From: Methylacidimicrobium tartarophylax | GTDB taxonomy: Bacteria; Verrucomicrobiota; Verrucomicrobiia; Methylacidiphilales; Methylacidiphilaceae | NCBI RefSeq assembly: GCF_902143375.2 | Contig: NZ_CABFVA020000093.1 | Span: forward strand, 1 to 33,549 | DNA length: 33,549 nt | Direction of reading: 5' to 3' | Part shown: piece after piece, positions 1 to 8,345 of the stretch | Layout of the letters: each line of letters begins with the position of its first letter | Position numbering within the stretch: position 1 is the first letter of the stretch | The notes under the pieces: generated by a model | The model's input: the letters and a program-made list of their open reading frames with translations, nothing else | Told to the model about the DNA's origin: nothing | The model's database searches: none | Position numbers and translations under genes: made by a program

Positions 1-5
1 CGCCT

Positions 6-926
6 CTATCGGCTGGAGGGATCGAGCAGGTCCCGCAGCTTGTCTCCGAGGGCGTTCAACGCCCAGAGAGTCCAGGCCAGCATTCCGCTAGGGAAGACCA
101 GGAGCCACCATGCCGTCCGGATCGGGTTGATGGCCTGGGCGCCATCGGCCAAGAGAGTGCCTAGGCTTGCGGAAGGCGGCTCGACTCCCAAGCCTAAAAA
201 GCTCAAGAACGATTCGGCGAGGATGACGGTTGGGACGGTCAAGGTCAGGTAGACCGCCACGATTCCCAAGAGGTGGGGCAAGATATGGTAGCGGAGGATT
301 CCGAAAGGCGATCTTCCGAGAACGCGCGCCGCTTGGACGAAAAGCGCCTCTTTGAGGACGAGGACGCGACTCCGGACCACGCGGGCCATGGTGAGCCATT
401 CGACGAAGCCCAGAGCCAGGAAGAGGAGGAAGATTCGGCTATAGGGGAGCAGGCTCGTGAGTTGCCAGGCGATCAATGTCTTGCGCAGGGGAGCCTCCAA
501 CAGGGCGATCAGGACGATGACAAAGATGAGGGTCGGCAGCGAATAGAGAAGGTCGACCAGTTGCATGAGCAGTCGGTCGACCTTTCCTCCCGCGTATCCC
601 GCAAAAGCACCGTAGGCGGACCCGATCAAGAGGCTCACGAGCGCGCCGAAAAATCCGACCAGAAACGAGATCCGTGCGCCGCAAAGCAGACGCGTCAAAA
701 GATCTCTCCCGTGAATGTCTGTCCCCATCCAGTGACTCGGGCTCGGGCATGCCAAGGATTGATCGCTGATCTCTCCCGTTGAATAGTGGGAGAGAAGAGG
801 GCCGAAGATCGCCGCCAGGAGAAAAAAGGCGAGAGAAGCAGCCGCGAGGGCGGTCCACCCATCGAGCCTCCGCCCGGGGAGTCTGACGCTTGGTTTCACG
901 AAAGTTGCAGCCTCTTGTCGAGCCAT
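6..926 (-). CDS. oppC: Oligopeptide/dipeptide ABC transporter permease, OppC/DppC type
   Basis: This is the second inner-membrane permease of a peptide ABC importer, 306 aa, the usual length for OppC. It has an N-terminal cytoplasmic tail, a first hydrophobic helix near residues 26-42, a GTDIHGRDLLTRLL segment typical of OppC, several further hydrophobic helices, and a cytoplasmic EAA-type loop (EALFVQAARVLGRS) that contacts the ATPase. The frame stays open far upstream, inside oppB, but I place the start at the ATG at 926 because it gives the family length and N-terminus. That start overlaps the end of oppB by 31 nt, so the two are probably translationally coupled. The ATPase genes (oppD/oppF) are not in the window and would be expected just left of it. 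Whether the substrate is an oligo- or a dipeptide cannot be told from sequence. Confidence 0.9.
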   Translation of the reverse strand: MARQEAATFVKPSVRLPGRRLDGWTALAAASLAFFLLAAIFGPLLSHYSTGEISDQSLACPSPSHWMGTDIHGRDLLTRLLCGARISFLVGFFGALVSLLIGSAYGAFAGYAGGKVDRLLMQLVDLLYSLPTLIFVIVLIALLEAPLRKTLIAWQLTSLLPYSRIFLLFLALGFVEWLTMARVVRSRVLVLKEALFVQAARVLGRSPFGILRYHILPHLLGIVAVYLTLTVPTVILAESFLSFLGLGVEPPSASLGTLLADGAQAINPIRTAWWLLVFPSGMLAWTLWALNALGDKLRDLLDPSSR

Positions 927-1813
927 GCGGAAAGGAGGTCGGCCAACAGATTGAAGGCGATCAGGAGAGCGCTGTAGACGAGCGTTACCCCGGCTACTAA
1001 GAAAACGTCGCGGCTCAAGACGCCTTCGACGAAGAAAGATCCCATTCCATGAATGCCAAAGATTTCCTCGACGACGAGGGAGCCGGTCAAGAGGTTGGCG
1101 GCGAGGGGCCCTGCATAGGCGACGATCGGTAGGGAGGCGGGCTTCAGCCCGTGGAGGAAGAGGATGGTCAGAGGGGCCAGCCCTTTTGCTCGGGCCGTTC
1201 GGATATAGTCCATCGGCAGGATTTCCAGCATGCTTGCCCTGGTCAGTCTTGCGACCACTGCTGCATACGGCAGGGCGAGGGAACTCGCCGGGAGAATGAG
1301 TTCGCGGAAGCTCCCCCAGCCGCCGGGGGGGAGCAGCCTGATTTCCAGGGAAAAGAGGAGCACGGCCAGAGGGGCTAGCACAAAGCTCGGAATCGAGATG
1401 CCGCCCAGGCAGAGTATTTGGACGAGACGATCGGCCGTCCGGTTGTGCCGTATCGCGGCCCACACTCCGGCGGAGATGCCGAATCCCAGGGCAAGACAAA
1501 AGGCGCTACCCCCGAGCACCAGGGAGACAGGAAGCGTCTGGGCGATGATCTCGTTGACGGTGCGATTCCGATACCTCGTCGAAAGACGGAGATCCCCGTG
1601 AAGAACATCGGAAACATAGCTGGCATACTGTTCCCATAGCGAGCCGCTCAGCTTGTATTTCGCTTCCAGTTGGCGAAGGATTTCGGGAGGGATGGCTCGC
1701 TCTCCGGCAAACGGGCTTCCGGGAGCTAGGCGGACAAGAAAAAAGGTGATCGTGATCACCCCCAAGAGCACCGGGAGAGCTCCAATCAAGCGGCGAACAA
1801 GAAAGGTGAGCAT
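896..1813 (-). CDS. oppB: Oligopeptide/dipeptide ABC transporter permease, OppB/DppB type
   Basis: This is the first inner-membrane permease of the peptide importer, 305 aa, which matches the family. It opens with the characteristic OppB N-terminus (a hydrophobic helix beginning at residue 3, followed by RLAPGSPF). The family's periplasmic region and five more hydrophobic segments follow. The cytoplasmic coupling loop reads DYIRTARAKGLAPLTI. The ATG at 1813 is the natural start, since the helix begins immediately after it. It lies downstream of oppA but is separated from it by 160 nt containing two perfect inverted repeats, and its 3' end overlaps oppC. That spacing could allow the binding protein to be made in excess over the permeases (inference). 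Confidence 0.92.
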   Translation of the reverse strand: MLTFLVRRLIGALPVLLGVITITFFLVRLAPGSPFAGERAIPPEILRQLEAKYKLSGSLWEQYASYVSDVLHGDLRLSTRYRNRTVNEIIAQTLPVSLVLGGSAFCLALGFGISAGVWAAIRHNRTADRLVQILCLGGISIPSFVLAPLAVLLFSLEIRLLPPGGWGSFRELILPASSLALPYAAVVARLTRASMLEILPMDYIRTARAKGLAPLTILFLHGLKPASLPIVAYAGPLAANLLTGSLVVEEIFGIHGMGSFFVEGVLSRDVFLVAGVTLVYSALLIAFNLLADLLSAWLDKRLQLS

Positions 1814-1881
1814 CAGCGATCCACCAGGGCCGTCCTCGCGTCGAAAACGCCCGCTCCGTGCGAATTCGGACCAGGAAAGGA

Positions 1882-1903
1882 GTCACTTCTCTGCTGAAGT
1901 GAC
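1882..1903 (-). repeat. Perfect 8-bp stem-loop between oppA and oppB
   Basis: GTCACTTC at 1882-1889 and GAAGTGAC at 1896-1903 are exact reverse complements around a 6-nt loop. The site lies in the 160-nt spacer between oppA and oppB. No U-run follows on the minus strand (it reads TCCTTTCC), so this is not a classic terminator. It could be an mRNA stabiliser or processing hairpin protecting the oppA message. Confidence 0.5.
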
Positions 1904-1927
1904 ATTCGCGTTCCAAGCCAAGGATGG

Positions 1928-1943
1928 TCCATCCATGGATGGA
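1928..1943. repeat. 16-bp perfect palindrome in oppA-oppB spacer
   Basis: TCCATCCATGGATGGA reads the same on both strands. It lies 30 nt from the end of oppA and 24 nt before the 1882-1903 hairpin in the direction of transcription. It could bind a dimeric protein or fold as part of the 3' structure of the oppA message. I cannot assign a function. Confidence 0.45.
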
Positions 1944-1973
1944 TACTAAGGCGTTCCTCCATCTTTTTGCAGG

Positions 1974-3581
1974 CTAGGGAACCGGGCGACCCGGTTTCGG
2001 CGGATGACGAAAATAGAATTCTCGGAAGGGATGCTCATCGAGCAGGTTGGCCGCGATGCCTCCAAGGCGGGATCCGTCATAGAGCATGATTCCAGAGTAA
2101 AAGTAGATGGGAAGGATGGGAAGTTCCTCTTTTACAAGAATTGCCTCTGCTTTGTGCAGCAAGGCGAAACGCTCCTCGGGAGCGAGGGTGACTGTCGCTT
2201 CGGCCAGGAGCTTTTCGTATCGATCGCTCGACCAGCCCGTGTTGTTGTTCCCGCTATTGCGAAGAAAGCAGCCGAGGAAGGTGAAGGGATCCTCGTAATC
2301 CCCCACCCAACTGGATCGCGCGACCTCGTAGGAGAGGGATTGGACGGAGTTAAGATAGACCTTCCACTCCTGATTGCGGAGGCTCACCGAGATTCCCAGA
2401 ATTCGTTGCCAAAGGGCTTGAATCTCCGTGGCGACCTGTTCGTTCTGCTCGCTGGAGTTGTAAAGCAGGGTAAATGGAGGAAATCCGCGGCCGCCGGGAA
2501 AGCCGGCCTGGGCAAGGAGGGCTTGGGCCCGAGCCGGATCGAAGGCCAAACCATCCGGTGGGGTATAACCGGGAATTCCGGGAGGAGTCAAAGAATGGGC
2601 TGGGAGTTCTCCGCCCCGGGTGATCGTGCGGATGAGGCGGGCGCGGTCGATGGCCAGGGAAAGCGCCTGCCGGACCCGCGGATCGTTGAGAGGCGGAGCG
2701 GTCACGTTGATCCGGTAAAAATAGGTAGCCAGGAAAGGAGCAGAATGAAAATAGGGCTGATTTCGCAGTTCGGAAAGGAAGAAGGTTGGAATGAGGCCCT
2801 TGTCGAGGACAAGGTCGGCGTTTCCGCTCGCGAAGAGGTTAAACGCCGCCGAAGCGCGAGTCACGGCCAGTGCTTCGATCCAGGGGATCCGGACCGTGTC
2901 CGCGCGCCAGTATCGGGGATTTTTCCGGAGGATGATGCGATCATTGATCATCCATGATTCGAGCAGGTAGGGACCGTTACCGATGAGGTTGCCCGGCTTG
3001 ATCCAGTTTTCTCCCTGTTTTTGTATCGCGGCCAGTGGAACTGGGCAAAAGATGGGTTGAGCGCAGAGGGAGGGGAAAAACGGGGTAGGGCCGATCAGTC
3101 GGACTTCCAGTGTCCGAGAATCGATCGCGTGCACGCCGACTTGGGAAAAATCTCGAAGACGCCCCCTGTTGTAGGCTTCGGCATTTTCGATAAAATAGAA
3201 AAGATCCGCGTATTTGGCAGCCATTTGCGGATCGAGCGCCCGCCGCCACGATGCGGCGAAATCCTGCGCGGTCAGCGGGCTCCCATCGCTCCAGGAGCTC
3301 GGGCGGAGAGTAAACCGGTAGATCCGCCCATCCGGGGAAGTCGTCCACTCTTGTGCGATTCCCGGGACGATCCGCCCTTCCTTGTCCTCTGTCGTGAGCC
3401 CTTCAAAAACGGCTTTGCAAATGCGCCCTTCGGGTTGCCCCGTGATCACATGGGGGTCGAGGCTTTCCGGCTCGGGCCCGTTGATCAGCACGAGGCGATC
3501 GGACCTCGGCGGTTTACTGCAGTTCGCCAGGATGACGAAGAAGAGTCCGCAAACGAGAGTTCGAAGGCAGCGCGAACCCAT
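1974..3581 (-). CDS. oppA: Peptide ABC transporter substrate-binding lipoprotein (SBP family 5, OppA-like)
   Basis: This is the extracytoplasmic peptide-binding protein of the importer, 535 aa, normal for family 5 solute-binding proteins. The N-terminus has a hydrophobic stretch ending in LANC with Cys21 as the likely lipidated residue; Asn at the -1 position is atypical for a lipobox. Family hallmarks follow: LINGPEPESLDPH near residue 32, the FTLRPSSWSDGSPLTAQDF segment near residue 94, and NDPRVRQALSLAID in the second half. The ATG at 3581 is preceded by a GAGG Shine-Dalgarno-like sequence and lies only 9 nt after secG, so it may be read through from the glycolytic operon upstream. oppB and oppC follow it. 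Confidence 0.92.
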   Translation of the reverse strand: MGSRCLRTLVCGLFFVILANCSKPPRSDRLVLINGPEPESLDPHVITGQPEGRICKAVFEGLTTEDKEGRIVPGIAQEWTTSPDGRIYRFTLRPSSWSDGSPLTAQDFAASWRRALDPQMAAKYADLFYFIENAEAYNRGRLRDFSQVGVHAIDSRTLEVRLIGPTPFFPSLCAQPIFCPVPLAAIQKQGENWIKPGNLIGNGPYLLESWMINDRIILRKNPRYWRADTVRIPWIEALAVTRASAAFNLFASGNADLVLDKGLIPTFFLSELRNQPYFHSAPFLATYFYRINVTAPPLNDPRVRQALSLAIDRARLIRTITRGGELPAHSLTPPGIPGYTPPDGLAFDPARAQALLAQAGFPGGRGFPPFTLLYNSSEQNEQVATEIQALWQRILGISVSLRNQEWKVYLNSVQSLSYEVARSSWVGDYEDPFTFLGCFLRNSGNNNTGWSSDRYEKLLAEATVTLAPEERFALLHKAEAILVKEELPILPIYFYSGIMLYDGSRLGGIAANLLDEHPFREFYFRHPPKPGRPVP

Positions 3582-3590
3582 CGCCTCGGG

Positions 3591-3929
3591 TTATTTTACC
3601 TGCTTCTGCGTTGCGGCCGAAGTAGCGGGGGCGGAGGTGGACGTGGCGGGATGACGTAATTTCTCTTGGATCGTTCCATGATCGGAAGCAAGCCGACCGG
3701 AAAGAAAAGAGAGAATCACCGCCAAGCCGAAAAAGAGGGCCGCCAGCCATGCCGTTCCTTTGACGAGAATGCTCGAGGTTTGTGCTCCGAAGAGAGAATC
3801 GGTGACGCCACCGCCGAATGCAGCTCCCAACCCCTCTTGCTTGCTTCGCTGCATCAGGATGAGAAGGACGAGCAAGACCGCCACCAGCGCATACCCCACG
3901 GCGAGAACATCGAAGAGAATCCGTACCAT
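3591..3929 (-). CDS. secG: Preprotein translocase subunit SecG
   Basis: SecG is a small subunit of the SecYEG protein-export channel. From the ATG at 3929 the protein is 112 aa with two hydrophobic helices (about residues 3-25 and 52-74). Between them is the cytoplasmic linker MQRSKQEGLGAAFGGGVTDS with the glycine-rich signature that identifies SecG. The tail is Ala/Thr/Ser-rich and low in complexity, as is common in this family. An ATG at 3977 would add 16 residues but would overlap tpiA, so the later start is preferred. It sits 7 nt after tpiA and 9 nt before oppA. A tpiA-secG neighbourhood is common in bacteria. Confidence 0.92.
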   Translation of the reverse strand: MVRILFDVLAVGYALVAVLLVLLILMQRSKQEGLGAAFGGGVTDSLFGAQTSSILVKGTAWLAALFFGLAVILSFLSGRLASDHGTIQEKLRHPATSTSAPATSAATQKQVK

Positions 3930-3936
3930 TTCGGGC

Positions 3937-4701
3937 CTATTGTACAGAAAGGAGAATGGAGGTAAAGCTTCGGGCATTCAAGCTCGCGCCTCCCACGAGC
4001 AGCCCGTCTACGTCGGGCTGGCTTAAAAGCTCGCGGGCATTCTGAGGGGTCACGCTCCCCCCATACTGAATGCACATTCGAGCTGCGACGGCGGTCCCGT
4101 GCAGCCTCTCGATCTCTTTACGCAGCAAGGCGTGTGCCTCTTGCGCCTGCTCGGGCCTGGCATTTCGTCCGGTGCCAATGGCCCATATCGGCTCGTAGGC
4201 AAGGACGATGGCGGAGAGCACATCGACCGGAAGGCCGTGAAGAACTCCTTGAATTTGGGAACGGAGATGTGCGGGCCATCGGCCCGATTCCCGATCGGGA
4301 AGCTCCTCTCCGACGCAGAAGATCGGCCGCAATCCCGCAGCGACTGCGGCAAGCAGCTTTTCGCGAAGGAAAGCATCCGTTTCCCCAAAGTAGCGGCGGC
4401 GCTCGGAATGGCCGACAATGACAAATCGGCAGCCGGCCTCGCGGAGCATGGCGGCCGAAATCTCTCCGGTAAATGCTCCTTGGAGCGCGGGATGGAGATT
4501 TTGCGCCCCAAGCTGGATCCTGGGAGAGGAGTGCAAGAGTTTCGCCACGCTGGTCAGCGCGGTGAACGGAGGGCAAAGGATGACCTCGCAGCCTGAGAAG
4601 CCCGCCAACTCTTTCGTGAGCTCCTCGACGAGGGAGACGGCCTCGGCAACCGTTTTGTTCATCTTCCAGTTGCCGGCGACGATTTTTGTACGCGCCGTCA
4701 C
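3937..4701 (-). CDS. tpiA: Triose-phosphate isomerase
   Basis: This enzyme interconverts dihydroxyacetone phosphate and glyceraldehyde 3-phosphate in glycolysis, gluconeogenesis and the Calvin cycle. It is 254 aa, the normal length. The substrate-binding GNWKMN motif is at residues 10-15 with Asn11 and Lys13. The electrophile is His98 in VGHSE, and the catalytic base is Glu170 in AYEPIWAIGTG. The phosphate-binding QYGGSV and GLLVGGASL motifs are near the C-terminus. The start is GTG at 4701, overlapping the pgk stop as GTGA, with no good Shine-Dalgarno of its own, so translation is probably coupled to pgk. It belongs to the gap-pgk-tpiA-secG run. Confidence 0.97.
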   Translation of the reverse strand: MTARTKIVAGNWKMNKTVAEAVSLVEELTKELAGFSGCEVILCPPFTALTSVAKLLHSSPRIQLGAQNLHPALQGAFTGEISAAMLREAGCRFVIVGHSERRRYFGETDAFLREKLLAAVAAGLRPIFCVGEELPDRESGRWPAHLRSQIQGVLHGLPVDVLSAIVLAYEPIWAIGTGRNARPEQAQEAHALLRKEIERLHGTAVAARMCIQYGGSVTPQNARELLSQPDVDGLLVGGASLNARSFTSILLSVQ

Positions 4702-5984
4702 ACCGGGAGAAGAGCTTTGTTGGAACCTTGGGCGGAGGAAGAAGCCGCGTTCTGGTTTTCCTCCTTCTCGACTTTGTCAGGGATCACGGAGACTCCCGGA
4801 AGCGGTTTGCCCTCGAGAAACTCAAGAGAAGCACCGCCTCCCGTGGAGATGAAGGTGATCCGGTCCGCGAGCCCGGACCGATGAAGTGCCTTCACCGAAT
4901 CCCCTCCGCCCACGATGCTTACGGCATCCCGATTTTCCGCGACCATTTCGGCTACGGCGAATGTTCCCTTATCGCAGCCGCGAATCTCGAAAACTCCCAT
5001 CGGGCCGTTCCAGAAAATCGTCCGCGCCCCGGCAATCTTTTTCCGCATGGCGGCGATCGTAGCAGGTCCGATGTCGACTCCTAGCCAGCTTGCCGGAATC
5101 TCTTCCTCCGGTCTCGTGTAGCGTCCCGGTGAGGTTTGGTGATTTTCGAAATCGATCTCTTCGACAATATAGCTGTCCACCGGCAGCAGGAGATCGACGC
5201 CTCGGGCTGCCGCTTTTTCCAGTGCCTCCCGGGCTAACTCCACCCGGTCCGGCTCAACCAGCGATTTTCCAACGGACTTGCCCTGCGCTAAGTAGAAGGT
5301 GTAAGCCATCGCGCCACCGATGAGGATGGCGTCGGCCTTGCCGAGGAGACGGTCGATCACGCGGATCTTGTCGGAGACTTTCGCCCCTCCCAGAATCACC
5401 ACAAAGGGGCGTGCCGGGTCTTTCAACTCTTCTCCAAGAAAGTGGAGTTCCTTTTCGATGAGGAAGCCGATGGCTCGCTCCCCCATGCAATGGGCGACTC
5501 CCTCGGTCGAGGCATGGGCGCGGTGAACCGTTCCAAAGGCATCGTTGACATAGACCTCTCCGAGCCGGGCAAGCTGCTGGCTAAAGGATGGATCATTCTT
5601 TTCTTCTTCGGGATGAAAACGGAGGTTTTCCAGCAGGAGGACATCCCCGTCCTGAAGCGAATTCACGGAATTTTCCGCCCCCGAGCCGATGCAATCGTTT
5701 GCGAAGGAGACCCGCTTTTGCATCAAGTAACTCAGGCGGTCGGCTACGGGGCGAAGGCTCAGTTTCGGATTCGCCTTCCCCTTGGGACGGCCCAAATGGC
5801 TCATCAGCACGACACGTGCACCACGCTTCACAAGGTTCTGAACGGTCGGCAGGCTGGCTCGAATCCGGGTATCGTCGGTGATCCTTGCGTCCCCGTCGAC
5901 GTATTCGACCGGAACATTGTAATCGACCCGTACGAGCACCCGTTTCCCTCGCACGTCCACATCGAGGATTGTCCGCTTCGTCAT
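4698..5984 (-). CDS. pgk: Phosphoglycerate kinase
   Basis: This kinase transfers phosphate between 1,3-bisphosphoglycerate and ADP. It is 428 aa, slightly longer than the roughly 390-400 aa norm because of a C-terminal tail after VSVIPDK (about 25 residues, Glu/Asn/Ala/Ser-rich) that is not part of the fold. Signatures seen: RVLVRVDYNVP near residues 15-25, the MSHLGRPKGK substrate loop near residue 60, and GGGDSVKAL in the nucleotide-binding domain. The ATG at 5984 has a CGGAGG ribosome-binding site 10 nt upstream. It lies 57 nt after gap and overlaps tpiA by 4 nt, forming a lower-glycolysis operon. Confidence 0.97.
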   Translation of the reverse strand: MTKRTILDVDVRGKRVLVRVDYNVPVEYVDGDARITDDTRIRASLPTVQNLVKRGARVVLMSHLGRPKGKANPKLSLRPVADRLSYLMQKRVSFANDCIGSGAENSVNSLQDGDVLLLENLRFHPEEEKNDPSFSQQLARLGEVYVNDAFGTVHRAHASTEGVAHCMGERAIGFLIEKELHFLGEELKDPARPFVVILGGAKVSDKIRVIDRLLGKADAILIGGAMAYTFYLAQGKSVGKSLVEPDRVELAREALEKAAARGVDLLLPVDSYIVEEIDFENHQTSPGRYTRPEEEIPASWLGVDIGPATIAAMRKKIAGARTIFWNGPMGVFEIRGCDKGTFAVAEMVAENRDAVSIVGGGDSVKALHRSGLADRITFISTGGGASLEFLEGKPLPGVSVIPDKVEKEENQNAASSSAQGSNKALLPV

Positions 5985-6041
5985 GCCTTTCTTGCCTCCG
6001 TTAAGGGTGAATACTCTTTTTTGATCGCTCCGCCGTCCGGC

Positions 6042-7085
6042 TTATTTCGATCGGAGGAGATGTTGCACGAGGTCAACGCAACGATTAGCGTAACCCCATT
6101 CATTATCATACCACGAGATCAACTTGAAGAAATTGCCGCTGAGACCGATCCCGGCCCCGGCATCGAAGATGCTCGAACGGGAATCCTTGAGAAAGTCCCG
6201 CGAAACGACCGGGTCTTCCGTGTAGCCAAGGATATCCTTCAGATAGGTCTCGCTTGCCCTCTTCATCGCCGCACAAATTTCCGGATAGCTCGTCGTCTTG
6301 GTCGTCCGCACGGTAAGGTCGACTACGGAAACGGTGGGGGTCGGAACCCGGAACGACATTCCGGTGAGTTTTCCTTTCACTTCCGGCAACACGAGCGCGG
6401 TTGCCTTGGCAGCGCCCGTGCTTGCCGGAATGATGTTGCCCTCGATCGCCCGCCCGCCCCGCCAGTCTTTTCGGGAAGGTCCATCCTGGACCTTCTGGCT
6501 TGCGGTGACGCTGTGCACCGTGGTCATGAGTCCTTCCTCGATGCCGAAACCTTCCTTGAGCAAGACATGGACCACTGGAGTCAGGCAGTTGGTCGTGCAG
6601 CTCGCATTCGAAATGATCGAGTGCCGGCTCCGGTCGATCTCTTCATGATTGACGCCGAAGACCACGGTAATATCGGCATCTTTACCGGGTGCGGTGATGA
6701 CCACGGTTTTGGCTCCGGCCTTGAGGTGGCCTCGCGCCTTGTCAGCACTCGTGAAAAGGCCGGTGGATTCGAGCACGAGATCGACGCTCAGATCAGCCCA
6801 GGGCATGGCCGCTGGGCCTTCCTTTACTTCCAAGCAGCGAATCTCGTGCTTGCCGATTCGCAGAAGATCGTCCTTAGCGAGGCTCGGATTGGATTTGGCC
6901 GACTCGATCGGGTAGGGAAAACCGCCATAGTTGCTGTCGTAACGAAGCAGATAGGCGAGATTGTCGGCAGGAACGAGATCGTTGACCGCAATCACCGGAA
7001 TCTCCTCCAGCAACTTTCGCTCCGCGATGATACGACAAATGAGCCGCCCGATGCGTCCAAACCCATTAATTGCAATTCTTGCCAT
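6042..7085 (-). CDS. gap: Glyceraldehyde-3-phosphate dehydrogenase, type I
   Basis: This enzyme oxidatively phosphorylates glyceraldehyde 3-phosphate to 1,3-bisphosphoglycerate, or runs the reverse in carbon fixation or gluconeogenesis. It is 347 aa. The Rossmann motif GFGRIGR is at residues 8-14. The catalytic Cys163 lies in [12 protein letters not shown], and the C-terminal [12 protein letters not shown] is intact. AVNDL at residues 33-37, ending beta-strand 2, is the usual NAD-binding pattern, although dual NAD/NADP use cannot be excluded. The ATG at 7085 has a GGAG site inside a 12-bp palindrome (7091-7102). It is the first gene of the run gap-pgk-tpiA-secG and diverges from the msr gene. 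Confidence 0.97.
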   Translation of the reverse strand: MARIAINGFGRIGRLICRIIAERKLLEEIPVIAVNDLVPADNLAYLLRYDSNYGGFPYPIESAKSNPSLAKDDLLRIGKHEIRCLEVKEGPAAMPWADLSVDLVLESTGLFTSADKARGHLKAGAKTVVITAPGKDADITVVFGVNHEEIDRSRHSIISNASCTTNCLTPVVHVLLKEGFGIEEGLMTTVHSVTASQKVQDGPSRKDWRGGRAIEGNIIPASTGAAKATALVLPEVKGKLTGMSFRVPTPTVSVVDLTVRTTKTTSYPEICAAMKRASETYLKDILGYTEDPVVSRDFLKDSRSSIFDAGAGIGLSGNFFKLISWYDNEWGYANRCVDLVQHLLRSK

Positions 7086-7090
7086 GACGT

Positions 7091-7132
7091 TTCTCCGGAG
7101 AAGTTAGGATGTTCTTGCGCTCATTCGAATGA
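7091..7132 (-). promoter_or_regulatory. Two 12-bp palindromes in the gap leader
   Basis: TTCTCCGGAGAA (7091-7102) and TCATTCGAATGA (7121-7132) are both perfect palindromes upstream of gap. The first contains the GGAG that should serve as the gap ribosome-binding site. The pair is a candidate operator or RNA control element for the glycolytic operon, or for the divergent msr gene. The function is inferred only from position and symmetry. Confidence 0.35.
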
Positions 7133-7262
7133 ATCTTATCGTTTAGCGTAGAAGCCGAATATGCTCGCGTCAACGGCAAAAGACGTAACTACATCAGAAT
7201 CCGGCTTCTCATTTTGGGGGGGTGCCTTTCTTGAAGAGAATGGAGGAAAATGCAACCGTAAA

Positions 7263-8345
7263 ATGGGCGCGAATTTCTATCCGGAAGCGAAAAAGGTGCA
7301 TGCTCTTCTTTTCTTGCTTCTGCTAGGGACCCATTTCCTTCTTTACGGAAGAGTATGTGAAGCCGCACCGGGAGGCGCTATGGAACAGGGAACGTTCGTT
7401 TTTTTAGATGAGTGGGGCCGGCCGAGCGCTCCAACAAAGGGGGCCTACATCCGGATGAGAAACGAGCAGTGGCGTTACCTGCTGGGCGAAACAACCTATG
7501 CGATCACGCGGGAAGCGGGAACGGAGCCGCCGTTCTGCGGGCGCTTCGCGGCTGGGAAAGAAGAAGGGTTCTACTTGTGTGGGGATTGCGGCCTGCCCCT
7601 CTTTTCCTCGACGGCGAAGTATGTTTCGGGAACGGGCTGGCCGAGCTTTTTTGCTCCGTTTGCTCCCCAGAACATTCGGCAGTCGGAAGACAGAAGTCAC
7701 GGGATGGTCCGAGAGGAAATCCTCTGTGCGCGTTGTGGAGCTCACTTGGGACATCTCTTCCCTGACGGGCCTCCTCCGACCGGCCTCCGTTATTGCATCA
7801 ATTCCGGGGCGCTTGTCTTCGTGCCCGAACGTCTCCTGCAGGGAAAGGGGAAGGACGGAAATCCATTGGAGCGCGCGGTCTTCGCGGGAGGTTGCTATTG
7901 GGGGTTGGAGCAAAAGTTCGAGAAGGAGAGGGGCGTGAAAGCGGCATTCGCCGGCTACTCCGGCGGAACGGTTCCGTTCCCGACCTATCAGGAGGTATGC
8001 GCCGGGCGGACGGGGCACGCGGAAGCGGTGCTCGTCCTCTTCGATCCCCGGGAGGTTTCCTACGAAGAGCTTTTGGCCAAGTTTTGGGATTTCCATGATC
8101 CGACGACTCTGAATCGGCAGGGCCCGGATATCGGATCCCAGTACCGCTCGGGGATCTTTGTCTATGACGAGGCCCAGCGTAAGGCTGCCGAACGCTCGCG
8201 CCAGTCTTTAGCGGAGAGTGGGAGGTTTCGCGCGCCGATCGTGACGGAAATCGCTCCGGAAAAGGGCTTTTTTTTCGCCGAGGAGTATCAACAGCGATAC
8301 AACGAAAAGCACGGGCTCTCGGGAGGCTGTGGGCGCATCCCTTGA
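7263..8345 (+). CDS. msrBA: Exported methionine sulfoxide reductase, MsrB-MsrA fusion
   Basis: This protein reduces both methionine sulfoxide epimers in oxidised proteins. From the ATG at 7263 it is 360 aa with a signal peptide (basic start, hydrophobic core about residues 13-27, likely cleavage after an Ala near residue 34), so it should act outside the cytoplasm. The MsrB domain (about 45-190) has zinc cysteines C106, C109, C155 and C158 and catalytic Cys178 in RYCINSGAL. The MsrA domain (about 203-350) has catalytic Cys211 in GGCYWGLE (Tyr where most have Phe), TGHAEAV, and a late Cys356 that could resolve the disulfide. The frame is open back to an ATG at 7161; the later start is chosen because it places the signal peptide at the N-terminus. 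A GGAGG lies 16 nt upstream, which is rather far. Confidence 0.9.
   Translation: MGANFYPEAKKVHALLFLLLLGTHFLLYGRVCEAAPGGAMEQGTFVFLDEWGRPSAPTKGAYIRMRNEQWRYLLGETTYAITREAGTEPPFCGRFAAGKEEGFYLCGDCGLPLFSSTAKYVSGTGWPSFFAPFAPQNIRQSEDRSHGMVREEILCARCGAHLGHLFPDGPPPTGLRYCINSGALVFVPERLLQGKGKDGNPLERAVFAGGCYWGLEQKFEKERGVKAAFAGYSGGTVPFPTYQEVCAGRTGHAEAVLVLFDPREVSYEELLAKFWDFHDPTTLNRQGPDIGSQYRSGIFVYDEAQRKAAERSRQSLAESGRFRAPIVTEIAPEKGFFFAEEYQQRYNEKHGLSGGCGRIP

Noticed and set aside
2004-2957. 317-codon plus-strand open frame
   Set aside because: Antisense to oppA, which has a lipobox and family motifs. No domain seen in the shadow frame.
5442-7151. 569-codon open frame on the plus strand
   Set aside because: It lies antisense to the certain pgk and gap genes. 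Long antisense open frames are expected opposite codon-biased genes in GC-rich DNA, and the translation shows no recognisable motif.
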